Assembly: GCA_016125405.1 (NCBI GenBank)
Contig: WGLW01000006.1
Location: forward strand, 62,001-126,000
From: Alphaproteobacteria bacterium
Lineage (GTDB): Bacteria; Pseudomonadota; Alphaproteobacteria; Caulobacterales; Hyphomonadaceae
Reading direction: 5' to 3'
DNA length: 64,000 nucleotides
In this document: positions 43,097 to 51,732 of the stretch, piece by piece
How the letters are laid out: each line of letters starts with the position of its first letter
Position numbering within the stretch: position 1 is the stretch's first letter
Notes under the pieces: model-generated
What the model was told of the DNA's origin: nothing
What the model saw: only the letters and a program-made list of their open reading frames with translations
Database searches by the model: none
Translations under genes and position numbers: made by a program

Positions 43097-44506
43097 ATGC
43101 TTGAGGAAGCATCCCGCTCCCTTCCGCCATTCGCCCTGCACCCGACAACCGTGCTGCTCTTCGCCTTGCTGGTGCGTGCGTGTCTGAAAACACCCCACGC
43201 GTCCGGCCGTCTCGTGCTGATGGCCGTCTGGCTGCGCTACGTCATGCAGGCGTATCACGAAGTTACTTACACATCTTTCGGCGGCGTCAGCATCAACGCC
43301 ATGGGAACGCTGGCGGTGGTCTGCGCCGGCGTCCTGGTGTTGCGAAGCCATGTCGGCCAGCTGATCCGTTTCCCCGTCATTCTCACGCTAATGGCCGTGA
43401 TCGTCACAAGCGGCCTGATAAATGGAGTGATCGGACCGACGATCGAAACGCTTCTGAAATGGGGCTATTTCTTCGTTGTCCTGCTCGCGGTGCGCGACTG
43501 CATCCTGCGCGATGGCGATGCGCGCATTTTGGGCCTGTTGCTTTGGGCATTCGCGCCGCCGTTGATTTATCAGGCCCTCTCTCTCGTGCTGGGTGTCGCC
43601 AAGGCGACGGAGAGTGACGGGTCCGTAAGCTATATCGGCGGCTACTATCACGAGGCGGCTTTCTCGGTCGTTCTGGTGACATGCTTTGTCGTCGCCAGCC
43701 TGGCGCCGCGGATCAACCTTACGTTCCGCCTGTTCCTGCTGGTGGCGAGCCTGGCCGGCATCTTTGCAGCGAACTACCGTACGTCCCTGATCGCGGTTGC
43801 TCCCGTCGCATTCGGCTATTTTGTCTTCGGAATCGCGCGAGGCGCGAGTCGAACCCGACGCGTCATTATCAGCATGATCGGGTTGGTCATGACTGTCTGC
43901 GGATTGCTGGCCGCCAACATCGCACTTTCGCAGCGGATGAACGACATCAACCGGGTCGCCGCCGATACGCCACAGCTCGTGCGGGCGCCCGAAGAATTCA
44001 CAGTGGCGGAACAGAAGCTGCTTTCAGGCCGGCTCTACATCTGGAACCGATATCTCGACGCGTACAGCACCGGCTCCGACGAACAGCTGCTGCTTGGTTT
44101 CGGGCCCGATTCATGGGTCGATACGTTCGGCGTGTACGCTCACAACACCATCGTTTCGTATCTCTACGAATTCGGCATGGTGGGCGCCTTGCTGATTGTC
44201 ATGGTCTGGATCGGAATGCTGGCGCGCGCCATGCGAATCCGCGACTGGACCTTGCGTGGTCAGCTCGTCTGTATCCACATCGGTTTTATCCTGCTCAACA
44301 TGGCGACCATGCCGTTCTGGCAGATGGAAGGCTTGATCCTTTATGGCCTTCTCTGTGGATACACGATTTGCATCTCGACTGTGCCGAACGAAGCGCGCCG
44401 GAAACCAAAACAGGCGCCGCTCCTGGCGACGTATCTCCGCGCAGCTCGCAGAATGAGGCCGGAGCCGCCCGAACAGCTTGAGACATCGCGGAGGACGGGT
44501 GGATGA
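43097..44506 (+). CDS. Wzy/O-antigen-ligase-like polysaccharide polymerase
   Basis: A 469-aa integral membrane protein with about ten to eleven hydrophobic segments. The large periplasmic loop carries the Wzy_C-like region QKLLSGRLYIWNRYLDAYST, GFGPDSWVDTFGVYAHNTIV and SYLYEFGMVGALLIVMVW, typical of O-antigen ligases and polymerases. In this context, with a flippase directly downstream (4-bp overlap), it most likely polymerises flipped repeat units in the periplasm. Sequence reading cannot distinguish polymerase from ligase. The C-terminal tail is basic and cytoplasmic. Confidence 0.85.
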   Translation: MLEEASRSLPPFALHPTTVLLFALLVRACLKTPHASGRLVLMAVWLRYVMQAYHEVTYTSFGGVSINAMGTLAVVCAGVLVLRSHVGQLIRFPVILTLMAVIVTSGLINGVIGPTIETLLKWGYFFVVLLAVRDCILRDGDARILGLLLWAFAPPLIYQALSLVLGVAKATESDGSVSYIGGYYHEAAFSVVLVTCFVVASLAPRINLTFRLFLLVASLAGIFAANYRTSLIAVAPVAFGYFVFGIARGASRTRRVIISMIGLVMTVCGLLAANIALSQRMNDINRVAADTPQLVRAPEEFTVAEQKLLSGRLYIWNRYLDAYSTGSDEQLLLGFGPDSWVDTFGVYAHNTIVSYLYEFGMVGALLIVMVWIGMLARAMRIRDWTLRGQLVCIHIGFILLNMATMPFWQMEGLILYGLLCGYTICISTVPNEARRKPKQAPLLATYLRAARRMRPEPPEQLETSRRTGG

Positions 44507-45981
44507 CCAAGCCGCCCAAACCGTCGCTCTCGCGTCGCGATACGGCCGGCTGGGTGCTGGTGACCGGTATCGCTCAGGGTGTGCGCATCGTTGTAACCCT
44601 GCTGTCCGCCGCCATTCTGGCGAGGCTGTTGCTGCCAGTTGACTTCGGATTGATCGCAACCGCTGCGCCGATCCTGGCGTTTACGGCGATGCTTCAAAAT
44701 CTTGGACTCAATGAAGCGCTTGTGCAGCGGCCCAATCTCGAAAAGCATCACATCAACGCGCTGTTCTATCTCATGGTCGGAGTTGGCGCCGCCCTCGCGG
44801 GGTTGCTGCTGCTGGCGGCCCCACTGTTTGCAGCGGCGTTTCATGAGCCGCGCTTGATCGGCATAATTCGTGTCATGGCTGTGACGGCGCTGATCACCGC
44901 TGCGGCCAGTACGCCGATCGGGCTGATGAACCGGCGGCTGCAGTTCAAACAGCTCGCGCTCATTGACATAACCGGCTCGATTGTAGGGTTCATCGCCGGC
45001 ATCGCCATCGCCGTCATGACACACAGTTACTGGGCGCTTGTCGCAACTCAGGTCGCAACGGCGGTTGTTCAGCTGGGCGGAGGCGCCCTGTTCGCCGCCT
45101 GGAGGCCCGGTGCGGCGAAAATGGACGAAGCGTTGCGCAACATGATCGGCCTTGGCGCCGGGTTCACGACCTTCAACTTGCTCAACTTCCTTTCCCGGAA
45201 CGCGGACGCCCTGTTGATCGCCAGCTTTCATGGGCCGACCGCGCTTGGATTTTACGACCGTGCATACAAGCTGATGCTGTTCCCGCTTTGGCAATCGGTG
45301 ACGCCTTTTGGCCGCGTCCTGACGCCGGTTCTGGCTCGCCTTCAGGAGGATCCCCCGCGCTATCGCGAGCGCTATTTCGAGGCGACGGCCTTTCTGATGG
45401 CTGCCGTACAGCCGGGCGTCCTGGCCGCCGTGGTTTTCTCGAATGCAACCGTGCTCGCGGTCTTGGGTCCGGGGTGGGAAGCTTCGGGACCGATCTTCTT
45501 CTGGCTGGGCCTCACGGCGCTGCACCAGATCTACTCCCTGACGCTGCCCTGGCTTTTCGTCAGTCAGGGCAGGGCGGCCGAGTTCGCCCTTCTTGGCGGA
45601 ATTGGCGCCGCGATCGCTGTCACGTCTTTCGTCATAGGTCTTCCGTTTGGTCCCGTCGGCGTCGCCATGGCTTACGCGATCGGAGACTTCTGTATTCGGG
45701 CCCCGGTCGCCTGGTGGTTCGCTGGTCGCAAGGGCCCCGTCGATCTTGGCTCGCTCATCGCGAATTTTCTGCCGCACGCGATCGCCATGATTGCCAGCGC
45801 CGCGCTCCTTCTGGCGCTATCGCGTTTCTGGAGCTTCGAGGGACTGATACGCCTCGGCTACGCAGTGATCATCTCGTATGTCGCGTACGCCATTACGTTG
45901 TGCTTCTTTGGAGAGAAGCGACGGCTGGTTGGCGCTTTCGCGCAGGGCGCCCTCAAACGACTTAAATTGCGTCCATCATAA
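44503..45981 (+). CDS. Wzx-type flippase (polysaccharide biosynthesis protein)
   Basis: A 492-aa MOP-superfamily exporter with about 12-14 membrane spans. The N-terminus reads TAGWVLVTGIAQGVRIVVTL then SAAILARLLLPVDFGLIATA. The middle contains LGAGFTTFNLLNFLSRNADA then LLIASFHGPTALGFYDRAYK, characteristic of the lipopolysaccharide/lipid III-type flippases. It moves the undecaprenyl-linked repeat unit to the periplasm. It is translationally coupled to the Wzy-like gene (ATGA). Its 3' end overlaps the convergent GT4 gene by 6 bp, leaving no room for a conventional terminator. Confidence 0.92.
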   Translation: MTKPPKPSLSRRDTAGWVLVTGIAQGVRIVVTLLSAAILARLLLPVDFGLIATAAPILAFTAMLQNLGLNEALVQRPNLEKHHINALFYLMVGVGAALAGLLLLAAPLFAAAFHEPRLIGIIRVMAVTALITAAASTPIGLMNRRLQFKQLALIDITGSIVGFIAGIAIAVMTHSYWALVATQVATAVVQLGGGALFAAWRPGAAKMDEALRNMIGLGAGFTTFNLLNFLSRNADALLIASFHGPTALGFYDRAYKLMLFPLWQSVTPFGRVLTPVLARLQEDPPRYRERYFEATAFLMAAVQPGVLAAVVFSNATVLAVLGPGWEASGPIFFWLGLTALHQIYSLTLPWLFVSQGRAAEFALLGGIGAAIAVTSFVIGLPFGPVGVAMAYAIGDFCIRAPVAWWFAGRKGPVDLGSLIANFLPHAIAMIASAALLLALSRFWSFEGLIRLGYAVIISYVAYAITLCFFGEKRRLVGAFAQGALKRLKLRPS

Positions 45982-47130
45982 GCTGGCGAACGCGGGAGCC
46001 GGGCGCTGGTCCCGACGGTCTTGTGCCCGTTCGTAGATGGCGCGCATGCGCGATGCATGAGACTTCGGAGCAAGCTGGACGGACAGTTGTTTGCGTTTGT
46101 CGCGAGGCAGGCTGACCTGATCGGCCTGGTCCAACACGGAAAGACACAGACTGGCCGCCCCGCTTGCGGGCAAGTCCACCGCGGTGAGGCGACCACCACC
46201 CCATGTGTTGATGATCTCGCTGTGTCCCGCGCCAGCCGTCGCGACCACGGGAACGCCAAGCACAATCGCCTCGACCAATGCGCGGCCAAAGGGTTCGCGC
46301 GGCGCCGGCGCCAGCAGGAGATCAAGGCTCGCCAGATTTGCTTCGGCGGGCTGACGGAAGCCAGGAATTGCGGCCACTTTATCGAGACCAAGCGAAGTCA
46401 CTTTTTCGCGGATTTGAGCAATCGTATCGTCCCCGTCGCGCCCGAACATGACGAACCGGCAGCGGGCATCCCGTCTCGCCAGGGCGGCCGCGGCCTCAAG
46501 AAAATAGGCGGGGCGTTTGCGAGCCCAGAAATTTCCGATCCATCCCACGACGCGGGCGTCGTCGGGCCATCCGAATTCGTCAAGCAAGGCCCGCCTTGCG
46601 GACTGCCTGTCATAATCAGGATCGAGTTCGAACGGGTTGAGCTCCTTTACGGCGTCCGGTCTGAAACTCCGGATTGCGGAAAGCGTGCTGTCTGAAACCG
46701 CGATCACGCCGTTCGCCCATGGCAGAGAGGCCAGGTGCGGAGGCCACCACAGCTTGTTGAGGGCGTGGTGGTGATACACGACGGTCAACCCGGCGAGCCG
46801 CGCGGGCAGGCCCCACGCCCGCAAGCTGTTGATGTCGTTGCAGTGGAGGACGCAGTCCCCGTTCAGGCGCTCACGTTTCAGGAGATTCAGCCGGCGCTGC
46901 ACATGCGCGTAGTCGGAGAACGCGTTGTTCCGGCCAGTTGGGGCTTCATCCGACGGCAACACCCCAAGGCCGAACCGCTGCGCTTCGCTGGCGATGAGGG
47001 TATTGGCAGGGCAGAGCACATCACAGGTTAAATCGTGTTCCTGCATGAGCGCGGGGGCCAGTGCGAACGTGGCGACATGTGTGCCGCCAATTTCGGCGCC
47101 TCGGAACGGAAATACCACACGCTTGATCAT
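45976..47130 (-). CDS. glycosyltransferase family 4 (first of three)
   Basis: A 384-aa GT-B fold enzyme. The N-terminal domain begins MIKRVVFPFRGAEIGGTHVA. The nucleotide-sugar domain contains VVGWIGNFWARKRPAYFLEA and the E-x7-E motif APREPFGRALVEAIVLGVP with the GHSEII follow-up. The ATG at 47130 is used; the open frame to 47232 would run into the divergent gene's start and adds no family sequence. It is convergent with wzx and divergent from the next GT4 gene across about 100 bp. It probably adds a side or backbone sugar to the repeat unit. Confidence 0.9.
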   Translation of the reverse strand: MIKRVVFPFRGAEIGGTHVATFALAPALMQEHDLTCDVLCPANTLIASEAQRFGLGVLPSDEAPTGRNNAFSDYAHVQRRLNLLKRERLNGDCVLHCNDINSLRAWGLPARLAGLTVVYHHHALNKLWWPPHLASLPWANGVIAVSDSTLSAIRSFRPDAVKELNPFELDPDYDRQSARRALLDEFGWPDDARVVGWIGNFWARKRPAYFLEAAAALARRDARCRFVMFGRDGDDTIAQIREKVTSLGLDKVAAIPGFRQPAEANLASLDLLLAPAPREPFGRALVEAIVLGVPVVATAGAGHSEIINTWGGGRLTAVDLPASGAASLCLSVLDQADQVSLPRDKRKQLSVQLAPKSHASRMRAIYERAQDRRDQRPAPAFASL

Positions 47131-47231
47131 TGATTGCGAAGCTGTCCCGACATCGACCGGATTCCGTCCCGGAGGCATTTTCTTCGCCTGCAGTCGATCT
47201 AGCTTCCCACCATCGGCGAACAAGGTGGTCA

Positions 47232-48392
47232 ATGCGTATCTGCGCGATAGGTCTTCGCGGCATCCCGGATGTCATGGGCGGTATCGAGACCCATTGCGAG
47301 CAGCTTTATCCGCGGCTCGCCGGTCTCGATGACAAGCTGGACATCGTCGTCATCGGACGCAGCGGCTATGTCAGCGATAACGCATTCGGCAATGTAAGGG
47401 TCAAGACCGTCTGGGCGCCTCGTCACAAGGTGTTGGAGACACTGGTCCATACGCCTCTCGCCATACTTTATGCGCGCATCTTTCTTCATCCCAAAATCGT
47501 CCACCTGCACGGAATCGGGCCTGGCTTTTTCGCGCCGCTGGCGCGGCTGCTGGGATTCCGCGTCGTCGGAACGCATCACGCCATCGATTACGAGCGGCCA
47601 AAGTGGAAAGGCCTGGGCCGGCTGTTCCTCCAATCAGGCGAGTGGATGCTGGCGAATTTCTCGAACGAGGTGATTTGTGTAAGCCGGACCATCGAAACCA
47701 GCCTGTCGAATCGCTTCCCGACAACCCGGGGCCGGTTGGTGACGATCCGGAACGGTGCGCCGGCGAAGCCCGTCGCGGCTGCGGCAAGCGCGGATCCCCT
47801 CCGGCAATTTGGGCTGACACCGCGAGGTTATATTCTGGCCGTCGGACGGCTGGATCCGACAAAGGGTTTCCATGATCTGGTGCGGGCATTCGAACTTGCG
47901 CGTCCGGCCGGCCTGAAGCTTGTGATCGCGGGCGCGGTTCCGGTGAATGATCCTTACGCAACCAGGCTTCAGCAATCCGCGTCGGACAGTGTTGTGTTTG
48001 TCGGGCGGCAACCGGCAGAACAGGTGCGCGCCCTTTATGACAAGGCGGCGCTCTTCGTGCATCCATCCTACATGGAAGGATTTCCGCTGGTCCTGATGGA
48101 AGCGCTCGCGAGCGATGCGCCCATGCTGGTGTCGGATATCGACCCCCATCAGGAAGTCGATCTGGGGTCTGACTCCTATTTCAAGGCGGGAAATGTCGAG
48201 CAGCTGGCCGCCAGGCTCTCGCAGGGCGGATACGACCGGCTTCGGTGCGTGCGGCGCGCCGACATCCTGCGCGAGAATGACTGGGGCGATATCGCCCGGC
48301 GTCACCATGCCATCATGGTGCGCCAGGTTCAGCGTGGGCCGGTTCGGAAGGACGCGCCTGCCGTCCATCGGACCGGCGGCCTCGGAGGCTGA
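47232..48392 (+). CDS. glycosyltransferase family 4 (second of three)
   Basis: A 386-aa GT-B enzyme beginning MRICAIGLRGIPDVMGGIET, the N-terminal signature of a GT4 subgroup that includes rhamnosyl and galactosyl transferases. The acceptor domain has HLHGIGPGFFAPLARLLGFR. The donor domain has ILAVGRLDPTKGFHDLVRAF and the E-x7-E motif YMEGFPLVLMEALAS. The start at 47232 follows AACAAGGTGGTCA. The last 80 bp overlap the convergent third GT4 gene in antisense. The sugar donor is not predictable. Confidence 0.92.
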   Translation: MRICAIGLRGIPDVMGGIETHCEQLYPRLAGLDDKLDIVVIGRSGYVSDNAFGNVRVKTVWAPRHKVLETLVHTPLAILYARIFLHPKIVHLHGIGPGFFAPLARLLGFRVVGTHHAIDYERPKWKGLGRLFLQSGEWMLANFSNEVICVSRTIETSLSNRFPTTRGRLVTIRNGAPAKPVAAAASADPLRQFGLTPRGYILAVGRLDPTKGFHDLVRAFELARPAGLKLVIAGAVPVNDPYATRLQQSASDSVVFVGRQPAEQVRALYDKAALFVHPSYMEGFPLVLMEALASDAPMLVSDIDPHQEVDLGSDSYFKAGNVEQLAARLSQGGYDRLRCVRRADILRENDWGDIARRHHAIMVRQVQRGPVRKDAPAVHRTGGLGG

Positions 48393-49548
48393 GGCCGTTG
48401 GCAAAGGTCTGCCAGTAGCGATCGGCGATCCGGTCGATATGGAAATCCTCCATTCGTTGTCGCGCCAGTGTCGAATAGCGCTGGCGAACATCCGGGTCGT
48501 TCATCATGGACATGGCCTTCGCCAGGGCGTCGGGGCGTCCCACCGGCGTCAGCAGGCCGTACCGCGCTTCATACACGTCGTCAGTCCCAGTGCTTTCGAC
48601 GCCTTCAAGTATTTCGGCAGGTCCAGACGGGCAGTCGGTCGCAATCACCGGACGTCCAAGCGCCATTGCTTCGGCCATCGCGTTCGGAAAGCCTTCGCAG
48701 TGCGATGCCGACACGAACAGGCTGGCCCGCCCGACCACCGCGAACGGGTTTTTCACATAGCCGGCAAGTATGACCCTGCCCTTCAGATTGAGGTCAGCAA
48801 TCCGCTGCTCTAACCGATCCCGGTCGGGTCCTTCACCCAAAATGCAAAGGGGGATGGCTGGATTGGCCTGCCAATAGGCTTCGAGCAGGTCTTCAAAACC
48901 CTTGCTGCCGACAAGCCGGCCTGTGCTGACCATGAACTCCTGCGGCAACGCGATCTCCGGCTCGGCCATCGCCAGCTGGGCGATCCGTTCCAGGTCGAAT
49001 GGATTGGCGATGCTGGTCACCCGTTTCGGAGAGATGGCAAAATTCCGGATCAGATCACTCCGCACGCCTTCGGAAACGGCGATTACCTGGTCGGCGCGCG
49101 GGTAGATCAGACGCGGCGCTGCGAAGGCGACCCAGCGGCGCGGTCCCGCATACTTGCCCTTGAGGTGTGTCGAGAGATGCGCGCGTTCCGAAATGATGCA
49201 CGGCGCGCCCACCCGGCCCGAGGCTATGATCGCTGCGACGTTGGCGCGTACAAGAAAGCTGACGACGAGGTCCGGCCGGATCCTTTCCAGCACTTCTGTC
49301 AATCCGCTGAGGCTTGCGCGCAGGCCCATCCTGCAATCGAGACGATGAACCTGTACGAAGTCCGGTGGGCTGCGCCATTCCGTTTCCTGATCCAGCAGCA
49401 CGAGGTGGCAGGTCCAGTGCTGATGGGGCGCGGCGTGCAGCAGATTTTCAAGCACGCGCTCGGCCCCGCCTGGCCCCAGCGAATTGATCACGAAGACAAT
49501 CGTGTTGCGTCGCCCGGCGGCAGCAGCGGGCAGGGAGGACAGTGTCAT
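48313..49548 (-). CDS. glycosyltransferase family 4 (third of three)
   Basis: A 411-aa GT-B enzyme. The N-terminus is NTIVFVINSLGPGGAERVLE, with GGAERV typical of GT4 proteins of exopolysaccharide and lipopolysaccharide loci. The donor domain contains MVSTGRLVGSKGFEDLLEAY, AGYVKNPFAVVGRASLFVSA and SHCEGFPNAMAEAMALGRPV (E-x7-E). Its C-terminal 27 codons (hydrophilic, Arg/Pro-rich) overlap the previous gene in antisense and may be dispensable. The start overlaps the end of the beta-helix gene by 4 bp, so these two are cotranscribed leftward. Confidence 0.92.
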   Translation of the reverse strand: MTLSSLPAAAAGRRNTIVFVINSLGPGGAERVLENLLHAAPHQHWTCHLVLLDQETEWRSPPDFVQVHRLDCRMGLRASLSGLTEVLERIRPDLVVSFLVRANVAAIIASGRVGAPCIISERAHLSTHLKGKYAGPRRWVAFAAPRLIYPRADQVIAVSEGVRSDLIRNFAISPKRVTSIANPFDLERIAQLAMAEPEIALPQEFMVSTGRLVGSKGFEDLLEAYWQANPAIPLCILGEGPDRDRLEQRIADLNLKGRVILAGYVKNPFAVVGRASLFVSASHCEGFPNAMAEAMALGRPVIATDCPSGPAEILEGVESTGTDDVYEARYGLLTPVGRPDALAKAMSMMNDPDVRQRYSTLARQRMEDFHIDRIADRYWQTFANGLSLRGRRSDGRQARPSEPAHAEPGAP

Positions 49549-50480
49549 CGAGTTTCCGCTAGATAGCCGGCGGGGGTGGGTGTTCTTACCGGAATCCAGA
49601 AGCTGTCGGCGCTCCGGTCAAGCGGATCATGGTCGAGTTGGGTAATTTGGACATTCGCGCCTTCCTCCCGATCGATCATCCAGTCCGGGAGTTGATCTGT
49701 GAGCGCGCCCGGCGGATCGCCGACCGCGCCGAAGCGGCAGTTGTAGTATTCGAGGTGGGCAACCCCGTCTCCGCTCCCGAACCAGAAGCCATGATAACCG
49801 GGAAAGGCGAGAACGGTGCTGTTCACCAGAACAAGGCTCGCGCCGCTCCAGATGCGCACCGAACGATGACCGGACGCTATGAAGACCGCGTCCATGACGA
49901 CATCGCCCTTGTTATCGAGGCCGGATTCCTGAGCGCCGAGGAGGGTTGCTTCGCGCACATTCAGTAGCTTGTTGCCCCGTTCGACCGTGATCGCCTCGTT
50001 GTTCGCCACACGGTAGTCTGGATTGGGGCCGGCCTCCTTGAGATCGATCCGTGCGTTGCTCAGATAGGTTGGTCCCGTCGTCGGGGACTTCGATCCGAGG
50101 ATCAGACCACTGCCATATGGATCGTCAGACCTGCGATGCGAGAAGCGGTAATTGCGGATCAGCACGGGCCCTGTCGCGTCGAGAGAAATCCCGTATTTCC
50201 GCCCCGTGACGGTGAGATCCAGAACAGCGGCGGATCCGCTTTTGAGGATCAGACCGCGCGCGTTGTGCCCGGCGGACGGCGGCGATTGCCCCTGACTGAC
50301 CAGCCCCGTCGTCCGGATGTGATCCAGCAGGCTCCGCTCAAAAGGCGTCAGCGGCTGGCTGGACAGGGCCGACACGTCCGTTTGCGCCGGATGGCGCTCC
50401 TGGGCCGCTGCGATGGCCGCTGTGAGAGCCACCACAGCAACGGCTCCCAACGCGGCTGTGAGCCTGGGCCGCCAAGCCAT
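49545..50480 (-). CDS. secreted beta-helix-like protein of the exopolysaccharide locus
   Basis: A 311-aa exported protein. The N-terminus MAWRPRLTAALGAVAVVALT then AAIAAAQ is a Sec signal. The mature part is built of short repeated strands (GLILKSGSAAVLDLTV, TYLSNARIDLKEAG, GDVVMDAVFIASG, ASLVLVNSTVLAFPG), suggesting a right-handed parallel beta-helix as in pectate lyase-like proteins. Such proteins in exopolysaccharide loci are often polysaccharide lyases, epimerases or modifying enzymes; no catalytic residues can be named. It overlaps the third GT4 gene by 4 bp and is probably the first gene of that leftward pair. Confidence 0.6.
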   Translation of the reverse strand: MAWRPRLTAALGAVAVVALTAAIAAAQERHPAQTDVSALSSQPLTPFERSLLDHIRTTGLVSQGQSPPSAGHNARGLILKSGSAAVLDLTVTGRKYGISLDATGPVLIRNYRFSHRRSDDPYGSGLILGSKSPTTGPTYLSNARIDLKEAGPNPDYRVANNEAITVERGNKLLNVREATLLGAQESGLDNKGDVVMDAVFIASGHRSVRIWSGASLVLVNSTVLAFPGYHGFWFGSGDGVAHLEYYNCRFGAVGDPPGALTDQLPDWMIDREEGANVQITQLDHDPLDRSADSFWIPVRTPTPAGYLAETR

Positions 50481-50581
50481 CTTATCCCCTTGTCTCAGCT
50501 CAGAAGGATGGAGTTAGCGCGCGAAAGGCGGGCGCCCACCTCCCGAGTGATCGAGACGCCCAGGCTTCCCGCGGCGAACCA

Positions 50582-51613
50582 TCAAGGCACGCGAAAGTGC
50601 CGATCCGTCCTGTTGGGGTGCCAGAGCGTGGTCGCCGCGCGGAGAAATTGCCAGCGGCGGCTGCTGCCGTTCACATACGGGCGCACGATCGGGGGCAGTC
50701 CAAATTTCATCATGAACGCGCCGACCGCCGGGCGAACATAGCCGTCGAGATCAAGGATCCGGCCAGCCTTCTCAGCCGAACGCATGGCCTCGAGAACGAG
50801 CAGACTGCTTGCGCCGCGATAGTTCTGCGCTGAATTTCGCGCCACGAGCCAGGCATAGGTGCTGGAATCCGAGAGCAGGATCATTGCCGCTGTATCGGCC
50901 TCGCCATTCAGCCGCACAAACAGGATTTCCGTCCGGCCGCGCGCCGTCGCGGCTTCAAACAGCCGCTGTAAGACGTCGTAGTCCACGAGACTGGATTCAC
51001 CGTACGTCTGCTTGTGAAGTCGCACGAAGCGGTCAAGGTCGAGGCTTCTTTCCACTTCGCATTCACGCTGGGCCTTGCCCATGATCCTGCGCGTTTCGGG
51101 ATGCGCCCGTTGCAGCATGACGTCTGCGCCCTCTCCTGGCGCCGACCGGAACGTATACATGTGCGCTACCGCAAGATTGGCGTGCACAAAGCCCTGTGTG
51201 CTGGGGCAATCCGGCTCCAGCGACCGCTCGAACCGGTCATGGCGCGGAAGTTTTCGCATCAACTCGACGACAATTCCCTGACGCTCGATCCGCTGCACTG
51301 CCGGCTTGGACGACAGGGAAAAGAACCGCGGGCTCATTGTCCGCGTGAGGTGCGGCATCTTGATGTATGTCAGTCCCCAGCGCCGCTTGATGTGAAACGC
51401 CATTTCGCCGTGCGACGAGTTATCGCCGTTCGCTTCGATACGCTCCCATTCGCCAGGCGCCGCAGCGTCCAGCCACCAGTCCTCATCGAAAATTGACCGA
51501 GACGAGGTCTGAGATATCGGAACAACTCCCCCAACAGGCGAGCATGCGCCACTTGGCGGGATGGCGATCCCGGGTTCAAGCAATGGCGCGTTGCTGGCTT
51601 TTCCCGGTCCCAA
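50582..51613 (-). CDS. FemAB/GNAT-like acyltransferase of the exopolysaccharide locus
   Basis: Open frame of 343 codons whose protein resembles the Acetyltransf_6 (BioF2-like, FemAB-related) group found in exopolysaccharide clusters. Recognisable segments are FDEDWWLDAAAPGEWERIEA, TRTMSPRFFSLSSKP, RIMGKAQRECEVERSLDLDR, and the acetyl-CoA-like core AMILLSDSSTYAWLVARNSA then RGASSLLVLEAMRSAEKAGR with FDLDG-like ILDLDGYVRPAVGAFMMKFG. It may acylate a sugar of the polymer or its precursor. The true start is uncertain: the longest frame uses a TTG at 51613, while family similarity begins near FDEDWW. It lies 101 bp upstream of the beta-helix gene in the same direction. Confidence 0.72.
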   Translation of the reverse strand: MGPGKASNAPLLEPGIAIPPSGACSPVGGVVPISQTSSRSIFDEDWWLDAAAPGEWERIEANGDNSSHGEMAFHIKRRWGLTYIKMPHLTRTMSPRFFSLSSKPAVQRIERQGIVVELMRKLPRHDRFERSLEPDCPSTQGFVHANLAVAHMYTFRSAPGEGADVMLQRAHPETRRIMGKAQRECEVERSLDLDRFVRLHKQTYGESSLVDYDVLQRLFEAATARGRTEILFVRLNGEADTAAMILLSDSSTYAWLVARNSAQNYRGASSLLVLEAMRSAEKAGRILDLDGYVRPAVGAFMMKFGLPPIVRPYVNGSSRRWQFLRAATTLWHPNRTDRHFRVP

Positions 51614-51732
51614 AACCTACCCCACCTACGCCGTCCGGCCGCGGCTCCCGTATACTCACATTACCGACAAGACAGACAATTAGTCTTCCGACGTCACTCG
51701 GGTAGTCATTTTCCGGCTTTGTGCTGCAACGG

